This document shows positions 45,714 to 53,382 of a stretch of DNA of 64,000 nt, one piece after another. Below the pieces are notes generated by a model that had not been told where the DNA came from, ran no database searches, and saw only the letters and a list, made by a program, of their open reading frames with translations. Source of the DNA: Ferruginibacter albus (GTDB taxonomy: Bacteria > Bacteroidota > Bacteroidia > Chitinophagales > Chitinophagaceae). The position numbers and the translations under genes were made by a program. Positions within the stretch are counted from its first letter, which is position 1. Each line of letters opens with the position of its first letter. The stretch is taken from positions 1,638,001 to 1,702,000 of the forward strand of contig NZ_CP083388.1 of assembly GCF_020042285.1 (NCBI RefSeq), given 5' to 3'.

Positions 45714-45800
45714 CGGCTGGGGGATGGAAGCGGTAGCTGCCGTTGTGCACAGGGCAGAAGCAGGGCAGGCACTACAAGCGAACAGCCCGAACCAATGCTG
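45714..45800 (+). repeat. Dispersed GC-rich repeat family B, copy B3
   Basis: CCGGCTGGGGGATGGAAGCGG and ACTACAAGCGAACAGCCCGAAC align with the reverse strand of copy B2 (GGCTGCGGGATAGAAGCGG; ACTTGCAGCGTATAGCCCGGAC). It is the most diverged of the three copies, in the gap before rplK. Confidence 0.55.
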
Positions 45801-45870
45801 ATAAACGGTTTGCTGCCGACAGCCTCAAAATATATTTCAAAAAAAAGTTATTAAATCAGCAATATTTTAC

Positions 45871-45878
45871 TACTTTTG
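45871..45878 (+). promoter_or_regulatory. Promoter -7 box of the rplK operon
   Basis: TACTTTTG fits TAnnTTTG exactly, 84 bases before the rplK ATG, leaving a roughly 78-base leader. Confidence 0.62.
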
Positions 45879-45911
45879 CCGTCCCAAAAAGTTCTTTATA
45901 AGAAATTTTGA

Positions 45912-45945
45912 CTTGGGAGTCATGGTAAAATGCCACGACGTTAAC
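45912..45945 (+). promoter_or_regulatory. Possible ribosomal protein L1 site in the rplK leader
   Basis: CTTGGGAGTCATGGTAAAAT then GCCACGACG: a GGGAG followed by a TGG/CCA hairpin, in the place where L1 represses the L11-L1 operon in other bacteria. The structural match is only suggestive. Confidence 0.3.
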
Positions 45946-45961
45946 ACCAAAAACCAATTAC

Positions 45962-46408
45962 ATGGCAAAAGAAATTACCGGCTATGTCAAGCTCCAATGC
46001 AAAGGAGGACAAGCCAACCCGGCACCGCCAATCGGTCCGGCATTAGGTTCCAAAGGGATCAACATCATGGAGTTCTGTAAGCAATTCAATGCAAGAACCC
46101 AGGATAAACAAGGAAAAGTACTTCCTGTATTAATCACCGTTTTCGCTGACAAATCTTTCGAGTTTATCATCAAAACTCCACCGGCTGCCGTTCAGTTATT
46201 GGATGCTGCTAAAATTAAAAGTGGTAGTAAAGAGCCGAATCGTGCAAAAGTTGGTAAAGTAAGCTGGGCACAGGTTGAAGAGATCGCTAAAGATAAAATG
46301 GCAGACTTGAACGCTTTTACGCTAAACAGCGCTATGAGCATGGTTGCCGGTACTGCACGCAGCATGGGTTTAACAGTAGAAGGTAAAGCACCTTGGGAAA
46401 ACAATTAA
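45962..46408 (+). CDS. rplK: 50S ribosomal protein L11
   Basis: A 148-residue protein of the GTPase-associated centre. The N-terminal domain has [20 protein letters not shown] and the hinge prolines; the rRNA-binding C-terminal domain ends [20 protein letters not shown]. No Shine-Dalgarno sequence is seen. First of rplK-rplA-rplJ-rplL, 26 bases before rplA. Confidence 0.97.
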   Translation: MAKEITGYVKLQCKGGQANPAPPIGPALGSKGINIMEFCKQFNARTQDKQGKVLPVLITVFADKSFEFIIKTPPAAVQLLDAAKIKSGSKEPNRAKVGKVSWAQVEEIAKDKMADLNAFTLNSAMSMVAGTARSMGLTVEGKAPWENN

Positions 46409-46433
46409 TTTATCACCTTAATAATTAAAGACA

Positions 46434-47123
46434 ATGATCACTAAAAAAAGAAAAGTTGCCGATACTAAGGTTGATAAAAACAAAGCTTATTCCTTAAAGG
46501 AAGCTTCTGCCTTGGTAAAAGAAGTTAACACAACAAAATTCGACAGTTCAGTTGATTTACATATCCGCTTAGGCGTTGATCCTAAAAAAGCTGACCAGGC
46601 TATCCGTGGTACGGTATCTTTACCACACGGTACCGGTAAAACAAAGAAAGTATTGGTGCTTTGCACGCCTGATAAGGAAGCTGCTGCAACGGCTGCCGGT
46701 GCTGATTTTGTTGGCTTGGATGAATTTATTACAAAGATCGAAGGCGGTTGGACAGATATCGATGTTATCATCGCTACTCCATCTGTAATGCCTAAGATCG
46801 GTAAATTAGGTAAAGTGTTAGGTCCTCGTAACTTAATGCCAAACCCTAAAACCGGTACGGTTACTAATGATGTAGCTGCTGCAGTTAATGAAGTAAAAGG
46901 CGGTAAGATCGCTTTTAAAGTAGATAAAGTAGGTATTATTCATGCTTCTATTGGTCGTGTAAGTTTTGCACCTGATAAGATTGCTGAAAACAGCCAGGAA
47001 CTGATCAATGCTATCATCAAATTAAAACCATCTTCTTCTAAAGGTACTTACCTGAAAGGGGTTAGCATGGCAAGCAGCATGAGTCCTGGTATTGCAATTG
47101 ACACAAAATCTGTTCAAAACTAA
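46434..47123 (+). CDS. rplA: 50S ribosomal protein L1
   Basis: A 229-residue protein of the mobile L1 stalk and usual repressor of its own operon. Signature blocks are [47 protein letters not shown] and [19 protein letters not shown]. It is followed 33 bases later by rplJ. Confidence 0.97.
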   Translation: MITKKRKVADTKVDKNKAYSLKEASALVKEVNTTKFDSSVDLHIRLGVDPKKADQAIRGTVSLPHGTGKTKKVLVLCTPDKEAAATAAGADFVGLDEFITKIEGGWTDIDVIIATPSVMPKIGKLGKVLGPRNLMPNPKTGTVTNDVAAAVNEVKGGKIAFKVDKVGIIHASIGRVSFAPDKIAENSQELINAIIKLKPSSSKGTYLKGVSMASSMSPGIAIDTKSVQN

Positions 47124-47155
47124 TCCCCACCAAGGATTACTAAAAAATATTTGTT

Positions 47156-47788
47156 ATGACAAAACAAGAAAAGAACGAAGTAATAGAAGTGTTGAAGGGT
47201 AAGTTCTCTCAATACAACAATTTCTATATTACCGATACAGAAAGTTTAACGGTAGCACAGGTAAGCCAGTTACGCCGTCATTGTTTCGACAAAAATGTTG
47301 AAATGAAAGTGGCTAAAAACACGCTTATCAGAAAAGCATTGGAAAGCATTGATTCGGCTAAATACGAAGGTGTTTACGATTCATTACATAAAGTAACAGC
47401 TTTATTGTTCAGCGAAAATCCTAAAGAACCGGCGATGATCATCAGCGGTTTCCGTAAGGAAAAGAACAGTGAAAAGCCTGTTTTAAAAGCAGCTTTCATT
47501 AATGGTGATGTATTTGTAGGCGATAACCAATTGGTTGCTTTAACTAAGATCAAAACTAAGAATGAATTGATCGGTGAAGTAATTGGATTGTTACAATCAC
47601 CAATACAACGTGTATTGGGCGCTTTACAAAACAAAGATGCAGCAAGCGGTAAAGCAGAAGAAGCTACTGTAGAAGCAGCGGCTCCGGTTGCGGAAGCTCC
47701 AGCAACACCAGTTGCAGAAGCACCAGCGGCTCCTGAAGCTCCGGCGGCTGATGCAGCACCGGAAGCACCTGCGGCTCCTGAAGCTTAA
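47156..47788 (+). CDS. rplJ: 50S ribosomal protein L10 with Ala/Pro/Glu tail
   Basis: Stalk base protein that anchors L7/L12 dimers. Residues 1-165 are ordinary L10: an RNA-binding domain (ITDTESLTVAQVSQLRRHCF, VAKNTLIRKAL) and the L12-binding helix (IGLLQSPIQRVLGALQNK). It then carries about 43 extra residues made of repeated Ala, Pro and Glu (PVAEAPATPVAEAPAAPEAP). The standard length is 165-175, against 210 here. The frame is continuous, so this is a real extension. Confidence 0.94.
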   Translation: MTKQEKNEVIEVLKGKFSQYNNFYITDTESLTVAQVSQLRRHCFDKNVEMKVAKNTLIRKALESIDSAKYEGVYDSLHKVTALLFSENPKEPAMIISGFRKEKNSEKPVLKAAFINGDVFVGDNQLVALTKIKTKNELIGEVIGLLQSPIQRVLGALQNKDAASGKAEEATVEAAAPVAEAPATPVAEAPAAPEAPAADAAPEAPAAPEA

Positions 47789-47850
47789 TTTTATTAATTT
47801 AAAATATTACCTGGCCGGATGGTAAAAGGCATAAACAAATTTTTTTAAAC

Positions 47851-47882
47851 ATCTCCGCCGGAGATAATTCAATGAAGGCGGA
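47851..47882 (+). promoter_or_regulatory. Alternative hairpins in the rplJ-rplL gap
   Basis: ATCTCC/GGAGAT (47851-47856 with 47860-47865, loop GCC) and TCCGCC/GGCGGA (47854-47859 with 47877-47882) are mutually exclusive 6-bp stems just before rplL. They may set the higher rplL expression; function is unproven. Confidence 0.35.
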
Positions 47883-47897
47883 AAAAATTTAAACAAC

Positions 47898-48272
47898 ATG
47901 GCAGACGTAAAAGTATTAGCTGAAAGTTTAGTAAGCTTAACAGTAAAAGAAGTTCAGGAATTAGCTGAATTCTTAAAATCAGAATACGGTATTGAACCTG
48001 CTGCAGCTGCAGTAGTAGTAAGTGCTGACGGTGGTGGCGGTGCAGCTGCTGCTGAAGAAAAAACTTCTTTCAACGTTATTTTAAAAGCGGCTGGTGGTAA
48101 CAAATTAGCTGTTGTTAAGATCGTTAAAGAATTAACCGGATTAGGATTGAAAGAAGCGAAAGATTTAGTAGATGGCGCTCCTAAACCTTTGAAAGAAGGT
48201 GTAGATAAAGCTACTGCTGACGATCTTAAAGCTAAATTAACTGAAGCTGGCGCTGAAGTTGAAATTGCTTAA
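47898..48272 (+). CDS. rplL: 50S ribosomal protein L7/L12
   Basis: A 124-residue stalk protein that recruits translation GTPases. The N-terminal dimerisation helix pair ([20 protein letters not shown]) is followed by an Ala/Gly-rich hinge ([20 protein letters not shown]) and the C-terminal domain ([37 protein letters not shown]). A strong terminator follows 23 bases after the stop. Confidence 0.97.
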   Translation: MADVKVLAESLVSLTVKEVQELAEFLKSEYGIEPAAAAVVVSADGGGGAAAAEEKTSFNVILKAAGGNKLAVVKIVKELTGLGLKEAKDLVDGAPKPLKEGVDKATADDLKAKLTEAGAEVEIA

Positions 48273-48295
48273 TTTCTTTTCAAGATAAAATTTTG

Positions 48296-48321
48296 AAACC
48301 CCGGCTTGCCGGGGTTTTTTA
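48296..48321 (+). terminator. Rho-independent terminator after rplL
   Basis: AAACCCCGG (48296-48304) and CCGGGGTTT (48309-48317) form a 9-bp stem with a four-base loop, then a T-run. It separates the ribosomal protein operon from the inserted cytochrome operon. Confidence 0.93.
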
Positions 48322-48444
48322 TTGAAGCTTTTTTTAGTTGTTTGTACTCCTTAGTCACTTTTCAATTGTCTTTATTGTAGTCATGTGTAATAGCGTTTGC
48401 AACTTGCCTGATGACGTATTGTTTGTGTAGTTAAAAAAGATAAT

Positions 48445-50745
48445 TTGAAAAAAGCGATTGTTATAACAGGCATTTTATGCATTGTCTTGATTGCATTTTT
48501 TGTAATAACAGGAAAAAAAGATAAAACTTCTGATATTATTAGCTACAACTTTGATGTTCGCCCGATACTTTCCGATAAATGTTTTTCATGTCATGGTCCT
48601 GATAAAAACCACCAGGAAGCCGGATTAAGATTAGATATTGAAGCTTCTGCAAAAGCCCCTTTAAGAGATAGCAAAGGGGCTTTTGCTATTGTTGACGGAA
48701 AACCTGAAGCATCAGAATTGATCAAAAGAATAACGTCAATCGATCCTTCTTATCAAATGCCAACACCAGCATCTCATTTAGGGTTACTCGATGAAAAGCA
48801 AATTACCATTTTAACCAAGTGGATAAAACAAGGCGCCAAATATGAAAAACACTGGGCTTTCATTCCTCCACAGAAAATAGCATTACCCAAAATTGAAGAT
48901 GAAAAATGGGCTAAAAATGAAATAGATTATTTCGTTGCAAAAAGACAGGAAGCATATGGACTAAAACACAATGAAGAGGCTGATAAAGCAACATTATTAA
49001 AACGATTATCCTTAGATCTCACCGGCTTGCTTCCTGATCTGCAAATGCAAGAAGAATTTAATAAAAACAATAGCGAAGCAGCATATGAAAAAACAGTCGA
49101 TAAATTATTAGCCAGCCCTCAATATGGAGAAAAAATGGCCATTCATTGGTTGGATGTTTCCAGATATGCCGATAGCTATGGATACCAGGATGATGATATC
49201 AGGACACAATGGCCGTATAGAGATTGGGTAATTCACGCTTTTAATGAAAATATGCCTTATGATAAATTCCTGACCTGGCAGCTTGCAGGTGATATGCTTC
49301 CCAATGCCTCAAAAGAACAGGTGCTTGCAACTGCTTTTCTTCGCAATCATAAAATATCAGAAGAAGGGGGTATAATACCGGAAGAATACCGGGTGCAATA
49401 CAACATGGATAAAGTGAAAACGTATACTAGAGGCATACTTGCACTAACGGTAGAATGTGCACAATGTCATGATCATAAGTACGACCCTTTCTCACAAAAA
49501 GATTACTATAGCTTATTTGCTTTTTTTAATAACAGCAGTGAAAAAGGACTGGAAGGTCTTGTTGGTTCAGGCCCTGCTAAAACTCCTATATTAAATATTA
49601 CCGACAGCGATACAAAAAGCCTGCTGATGTTTATTAACCGGAAAGATACAGGGCTGATCAAGGTATCCGTAATGGGTGATACCATACGACCCAGTTATAT
49701 TTTAAAACGCGGTGTGTACGATCAACATGGGGATATGGTGACTGCCTCGGCAATACCCGCAGTAATGAAGTTTGATACTACAACATTTGAAAGAAACAGG
49801 TTGGGGCTTGCTAAATGGACAGTTGATAAACAAAATCCTCTAACAGCACGTGTTTTCGTTAACCAGCTATGGGAACAGTTTTTTGGCAAAGGCATTGTAA
49901 AATCCGTTGGCGATTTTGGCATGCAGGGAAATCTTCCAACACATCCTGAATTGTTGGATTGGCTGGCAGTAGATTTTATGGAGCATGGCTGGGATATAAA
50001 AAGGCTTGTCAAAAAAATGGTGATGTCTGCAACTTATCGTCAATCGTCAACTATTTCAAAAGAACAATTGGAAAAAGATCCGGATAATCTCTATTATACG
50101 CGTGCTTCACGTATAAGAATGCCGGCAGAAACGATAAGGGATATTGTTTTGGAAAGCAGTGCGCTTCTTAATAAAACAATTGGAGGACCAAGTGTAAAAC
50201 CCTACCAGCCCAAAGGACTTTGGGAAGGCGCTACTGCCGGAAGAGGAGCGCTGGTATCCTACCGGCAAAGTACAGGAGAAGATCTGTACAGGAGAGGGGT
50301 TTATACTTTTATTAAGTTAACAGTTCCTCCGCCATCTATGATAATTTTTGATGCCAGCAACCGGGATCAATGTGAAGTAAAACGGTTAACAACCAATACG
50401 CCTTTACAGGCATTGATGATGATGAACGATCCAACCGTGTTAGAAGCTTCACGGGTGTTTGCAGAAAACCTTTCGACAAAAGATAAAGATACAGATCACA
50501 CAATTGTTACGGCTTTTAAAAGCATTCTATGCAGAGAACCTGATGCAAAAGAATTGAACGTATTGACTCAATATTATAAAGAGCAATATTCTTTACTAAG
50601 CAATAATAAAACGGAAGCAAACAAGATATTAAATGTGGGTGAATATCCTCATAATAATAGCGTTGGCAATATAGTAAAAGCCGCTTCGCTCATGCGTGTG
50701 ATCAATGTGATCTACAATATGGAGGAAACGATCGAGAGAATATAG
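48445..50745 (+). CDS. Membrane-anchored cytochrome c, DUF1549 and DUF1553 protein
   Basis: A 766-residue protein. After an N-terminal anchor or signal (VITGILCIVLIAFFVIT) comes a planctomycete-type cytochrome c domain with heme motif CFSCHG (Cys 46, 49, His 50), then DUF1549 (about 155-360; WLDVSRYADSYGYQDDD, and a second CxxCH in VECAQCHDHKYDPFSQKDYY), then DUF1553 (about 440-720; ARVFVNQLWEQFFGKGIV, MSATYRQSS, TNTPLQALMMMNDP). The biochemical role of this family is not established; oxidation of sugars or polysaccharides has been suspected. The start is TTG at 48445. It forms a unit with the DUF1501 gene 28 bases on. Confidence 0.88.
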   Translation: MKKAIVITGILCIVLIAFFVITGKKDKTSDIISYNFDVRPILSDKCFSCHGPDKNHQEAGLRLDIEASAKAPLRDSKGAFAIVDGKPEASELIKRITSIDPSYQMPTPASHLGLLDEKQITILTKWIKQGAKYEKHWAFIPPQKIALPKIEDEKWAKNEIDYFVAKRQEAYGLKHNEEADKATLLKRLSLDLTGLLPDLQMQEEFNKNNSEAAYEKTVDKLLASPQYGEKMAIHWLDVSRYADSYGYQDDDIRTQWPYRDWVIHAFNENMPYDKFLTWQLAGDMLPNASKEQVLATAFLRNHKISEEGGIIPEEYRVQYNMDKVKTYTRGILALTVECAQCHDHKYDPFSQKDYYSLFAFFNNSSEKGLEGLVGSGPAKTPILNITDSDTKSLLMFINRKDTGLIKVSVMGDTIRPSYILKRGVYDQHGDMVTASAIPAVMKFDTTTFERNRLGLAKWTVDKQNPLTARVFVNQLWEQFFGKGIVKSVGDFGMQGNLPTHPELLDWLAVDFMEHGWDIKRLVKKMVMSATYRQSSTISKEQLEKDPDNLYYTRASRIRMPAETIRDIVLESSALLNKTIGGPSVKPYQPKGLWEGATAGRGALVSYRQSTGEDLYRRGVYTFIKLTVPPPSMIIFDASNRDQCEVKRLTTNTPLQALMMMNDPTVLEASRVFAENLSTKDKDTDHTIVTAFKSILCREPDAKELNVLTQYYKEQYSLLSNNKTEANKILNVGEYPHNNSVGNIVKAASLMRVINVIYNMEETIERI

Positions 50746-50773
50746 TTTTTAGGTACACTTTAAAAATTATGAC

Positions 50774-52222
50774 ATGGAAAAGGAAGAATATGAATACGGT
50801 CTCAATATGAATCGCCGCAGGTTCCTGACCACATTAGGAATGGGTATTGGCGGTGCTGCATTGGGAAGCTTATTGATACCCGATCTGTTTAGTGGTAAAG
50901 ATGTACAGGAAGCCGTTATTAACGGGCTTCCGCATTTTGCACCTAAAGCAAAACGTATCATTTACATGTTTCAAAATGGCGCTCCTTCACAACTGGACCT
51001 GTTTGAGTATAAACCAAAATTGCAGGAAATGCAGGGGCAGGATCTTCCCGAATCTGTACGCCAGGGTCAACGCTTAACCGGCATGACCGCCAACCAGGCT
51101 AAATTCCCGCTTGCAGGAAGCATTTTCAAGTTTGCTCAATACGGTGAGCATCGTGCGTGGCTAAGCGAATTATTACCATATACCTCCCGCATTGTAGATG
51201 ATTTGTGTATTGTAAAAAGCCTTTACACAGAAGCCATCAATCACGACCCGGCATTAACTTTTTTTCAGACAGGAGCACAGGTGGGCAACCGCCCAAGTTT
51301 TGGTTCATGGCTTAGTTACGGGCTTGGCAGCGAAAATAAAAATCTCCCTGCGTTTTGCGTATTGCTTTCAAGAGGTAAAGGAAATGGGCAAGGGGTGTAT
51401 TCAAAATTATGGTCGAATGGTTTTTTGGATTCGATCCATCAAGGTGTTCAGTTCAGCAATGGAGAAAATCCTGTTCAATACTTAAACAACCCGGATGGAA
51501 TGGATAAGCAGGAACGAAGAAAAATGTTGGATAAGCTGGATGCATTAAATAATGAAAGTTATGATGCAGTAGGTGATCCTGAAATAAAAACAAAAGTGCA
51601 GCAATACGAGATGGCGTATCGCATGCAGACTGCCGTGCCGGAGGTGACCGATCTTAGTAAAGAGCCTGAATCTATCATTAAATTATATGGCGCTGATTGT
51701 TTGGTGCCGGGCACCTATGCCGCCAATTGCTTATTGGCAAGAAAACTTTCTGAAAATGGTGTTCGTTTTGTTCAGTTATATCACCAGGGTTGGGATGGAC
51801 ATAACAATCTTCCCAAAGAATTAGCAGGACAATGCAAGGACACCGACCAGGCATCAGCAGCATTGGTAACCGATCTTAAGCAAAGAGGATTGTTGGATGA
51901 AACATTGGTTATCTGGGGCGGTGAATTTGGAAGAACCAATTATTGCCAGGGCACACTTACAAAAGATAATTACGGAAGAGATCATCACCCACGTTGCTTT
52001 ACCATGTGGATGGCCGGCGGTGGCGTAAAGCCCGGCGTGTATGGCGAAACAGATGAGTTTGGATATAATATTATTTCAAATCCGGTACATGTACACGATT
52101 TTCATGCTACTGCATTGAGCCTGATGGGACTTGATCATGAGCGGCTCGTATTTAAACATATGGGGCGTCGCTATCGCCTTACAGATGTGGCAGGTAAAGT
52201 AGTAAAAGATATCATCGCATAA
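50774..52222 (+). CDS. DUF1501 protein with Tat-like signal
   Basis: A 482-residue protein with a twin-arginine-type start (MNRRRFLTTLGMGIGGAALG) and the alkaline-phosphatase/sulfatase-like blocks of DUF1501: IYMFQNGAPSQLDLFEYKP, NHDPALTFFQTGAQVGNRPS, FVQLYHQGWDGHNNLPKEL, VIWGGEFGRTNY and GRDHHPRCFTMWMAGGGVKPG. His and Asp residues in these blocks suggest a metal site. It is nearly always paired with DUF1549/DUF1553 genes, as here. The ATG at 50774 adds 11 residues before the twin-Arg start at 50807; either is possible. Confidence 0.9.
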   Translation: MEKEEYEYGLNMNRRRFLTTLGMGIGGAALGSLLIPDLFSGKDVQEAVINGLPHFAPKAKRIIYMFQNGAPSQLDLFEYKPKLQEMQGQDLPESVRQGQRLTGMTANQAKFPLAGSIFKFAQYGEHRAWLSELLPYTSRIVDDLCIVKSLYTEAINHDPALTFFQTGAQVGNRPSFGSWLSYGLGSENKNLPAFCVLLSRGKGNGQGVYSKLWSNGFLDSIHQGVQFSNGENPVQYLNNPDGMDKQERRKMLDKLDALNNESYDAVGDPEIKTKVQQYEMAYRMQTAVPEVTDLSKEPESIIKLYGADCLVPGTYAANCLLARKLSENGVRFVQLYHQGWDGHNNLPKELAGQCKDTDQASAALVTDLKQRGLLDETLVIWGGEFGRTNYCQGTLTKDNYGRDHHPRCFTMWMAGGGVKPGVYGETDEFGYNIISNPVHVHDFHATALSLMGLDHERLVFKHMGRRYRLTDVAGKVVKDIIA

Positions 52223-52258
52223 TTAAACGATAAAATATTCATCTAAATAATCAGTGTT

Positions 52259-53284
52259 ATGGATAGGAAAACTTTTCTTCAAAATTCTTTGATAAGCGCT
52301 ATCGGTATGTTAGCTATCCCGGAATGGATGATAAAGAATGATGTGATCTTGGGGCATAATAATAAACGATATAAGATCAACACACGCTGGAGCAGGGCAG
52401 ATGTATCAAGATACCCCGTTAACAACTGTCACGAAATGATACAGGACAGTAAAGGCAGGATCTTGCTATTGACAGACGAGATCAAGAATAATGTGATCAT
52501 CTATGATAAAAATGGGAACTACCTCGACTCATGGGGCACCGATTATCCGGGCGCACATGGACTAACCTTATTCCATGAAAACGGAACCGATGTTTTATTT
52601 ATCTGCGATAATAAAAGACACCAGGCAATTAAAACTACTATCGATGGTAAAGTATTGCTTATACTTGATTATCCTAAAGAAACAGGTAAGTACACTAACC
52701 CGGAAGAATACATACCTACAGAAACTATTATTGCGCCGAACGGCGATATCTATGTAGTGGATGGCTACGGAAAAGATTATATCATTCAATACGATTACAA
52801 AGGGAATTATATCAGGCACTTCGGCGGCAGGGGCGATCAGCCTCAACACTTGTTGAATGCACATGGCATTTGTATTGATAAAAGAAATGGCAAACCTGTT
52901 CTTATTGTAACATCGCGGCAGCAAAATGCTTTTAAAAGATACACTATGAACGGAAATTATATTGACACCATTGATATGCCGGGTGCCTGGGTATGTCGCC
53001 CGGTAATACACGGCGATTATTTATACTCAGCAGTTTTGCAAAGCAATAGTTCACAATGGCAGAAGTCCGGCTTTGTAACCATTCTTGATAAAGACAATAA
53101 GGTAGTATCCAACTTAGCCGGAACTGAACCTGTATATGAAAACGATCAACTGCAGGAGATGTGCCAGTCGCTACAGGTTTTCGATTATCCGCACGATGTA
53201 TGTATCGACGATGAAGAAAACATGTATGTAGCACAATGGAATTCCAATAAGGTGTATCCGTATAAGCTAGAACCTGTAGCGTAG
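52259..53284 (+). CDS. NHL-repeat six-bladed beta-propeller protein
   Basis: A 341-residue exported protein with a short N-terminal signal (MDRKTFLQNSLISAIGMLAI). The rest is NHL/peptidyl-glycine-lyase-like blades: GRILLLTDEIKNNVIIYDKN, NGDIYVVDGYGKDYIIQYDY, NYIRHFGGRGDQPQHLLNAH plus GICID, and ENMYVAQWNSNKVYPYKLEP. No lyase motif is evident, so it may be a binding propeller or a sugar-lactone-handling protein. It lies 37 bases after the DUF1501 gene and 99 before the DUF2231 gene. Confidence 0.8.
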   Translation: MDRKTFLQNSLISAIGMLAIPEWMIKNDVILGHNNKRYKINTRWSRADVSRYPVNNCHEMIQDSKGRILLLTDEIKNNVIIYDKNGNYLDSWGTDYPGAHGLTLFHENGTDVLFICDNKRHQAIKTTIDGKVLLILDYPKETGKYTNPEEYIPTETIIAPNGDIYVVDGYGKDYIIQYDYKGNYIRHFGGRGDQPQHLLNAHGICIDKRNGKPVLIVTSRQQNAFKRYTMNGNYIDTIDMPGAWVCRPVIHGDYLYSAVLQSNSSQWQKSGFVTILDKDNKVVSNLAGTEPVYENDQLQEMCQSLQVFDYPHDVCIDDEENMYVAQWNSNKVYPYKLEPVA

Positions 53285-53382
53285 TTACCAAAAGCATATC
53301 CATAAAGCTTTTGACCAGGTTAAAACCAAAACAGTAATCCAGCAAATTTTAATGCTCACTAAATATTGGCATAATTTAAAAC

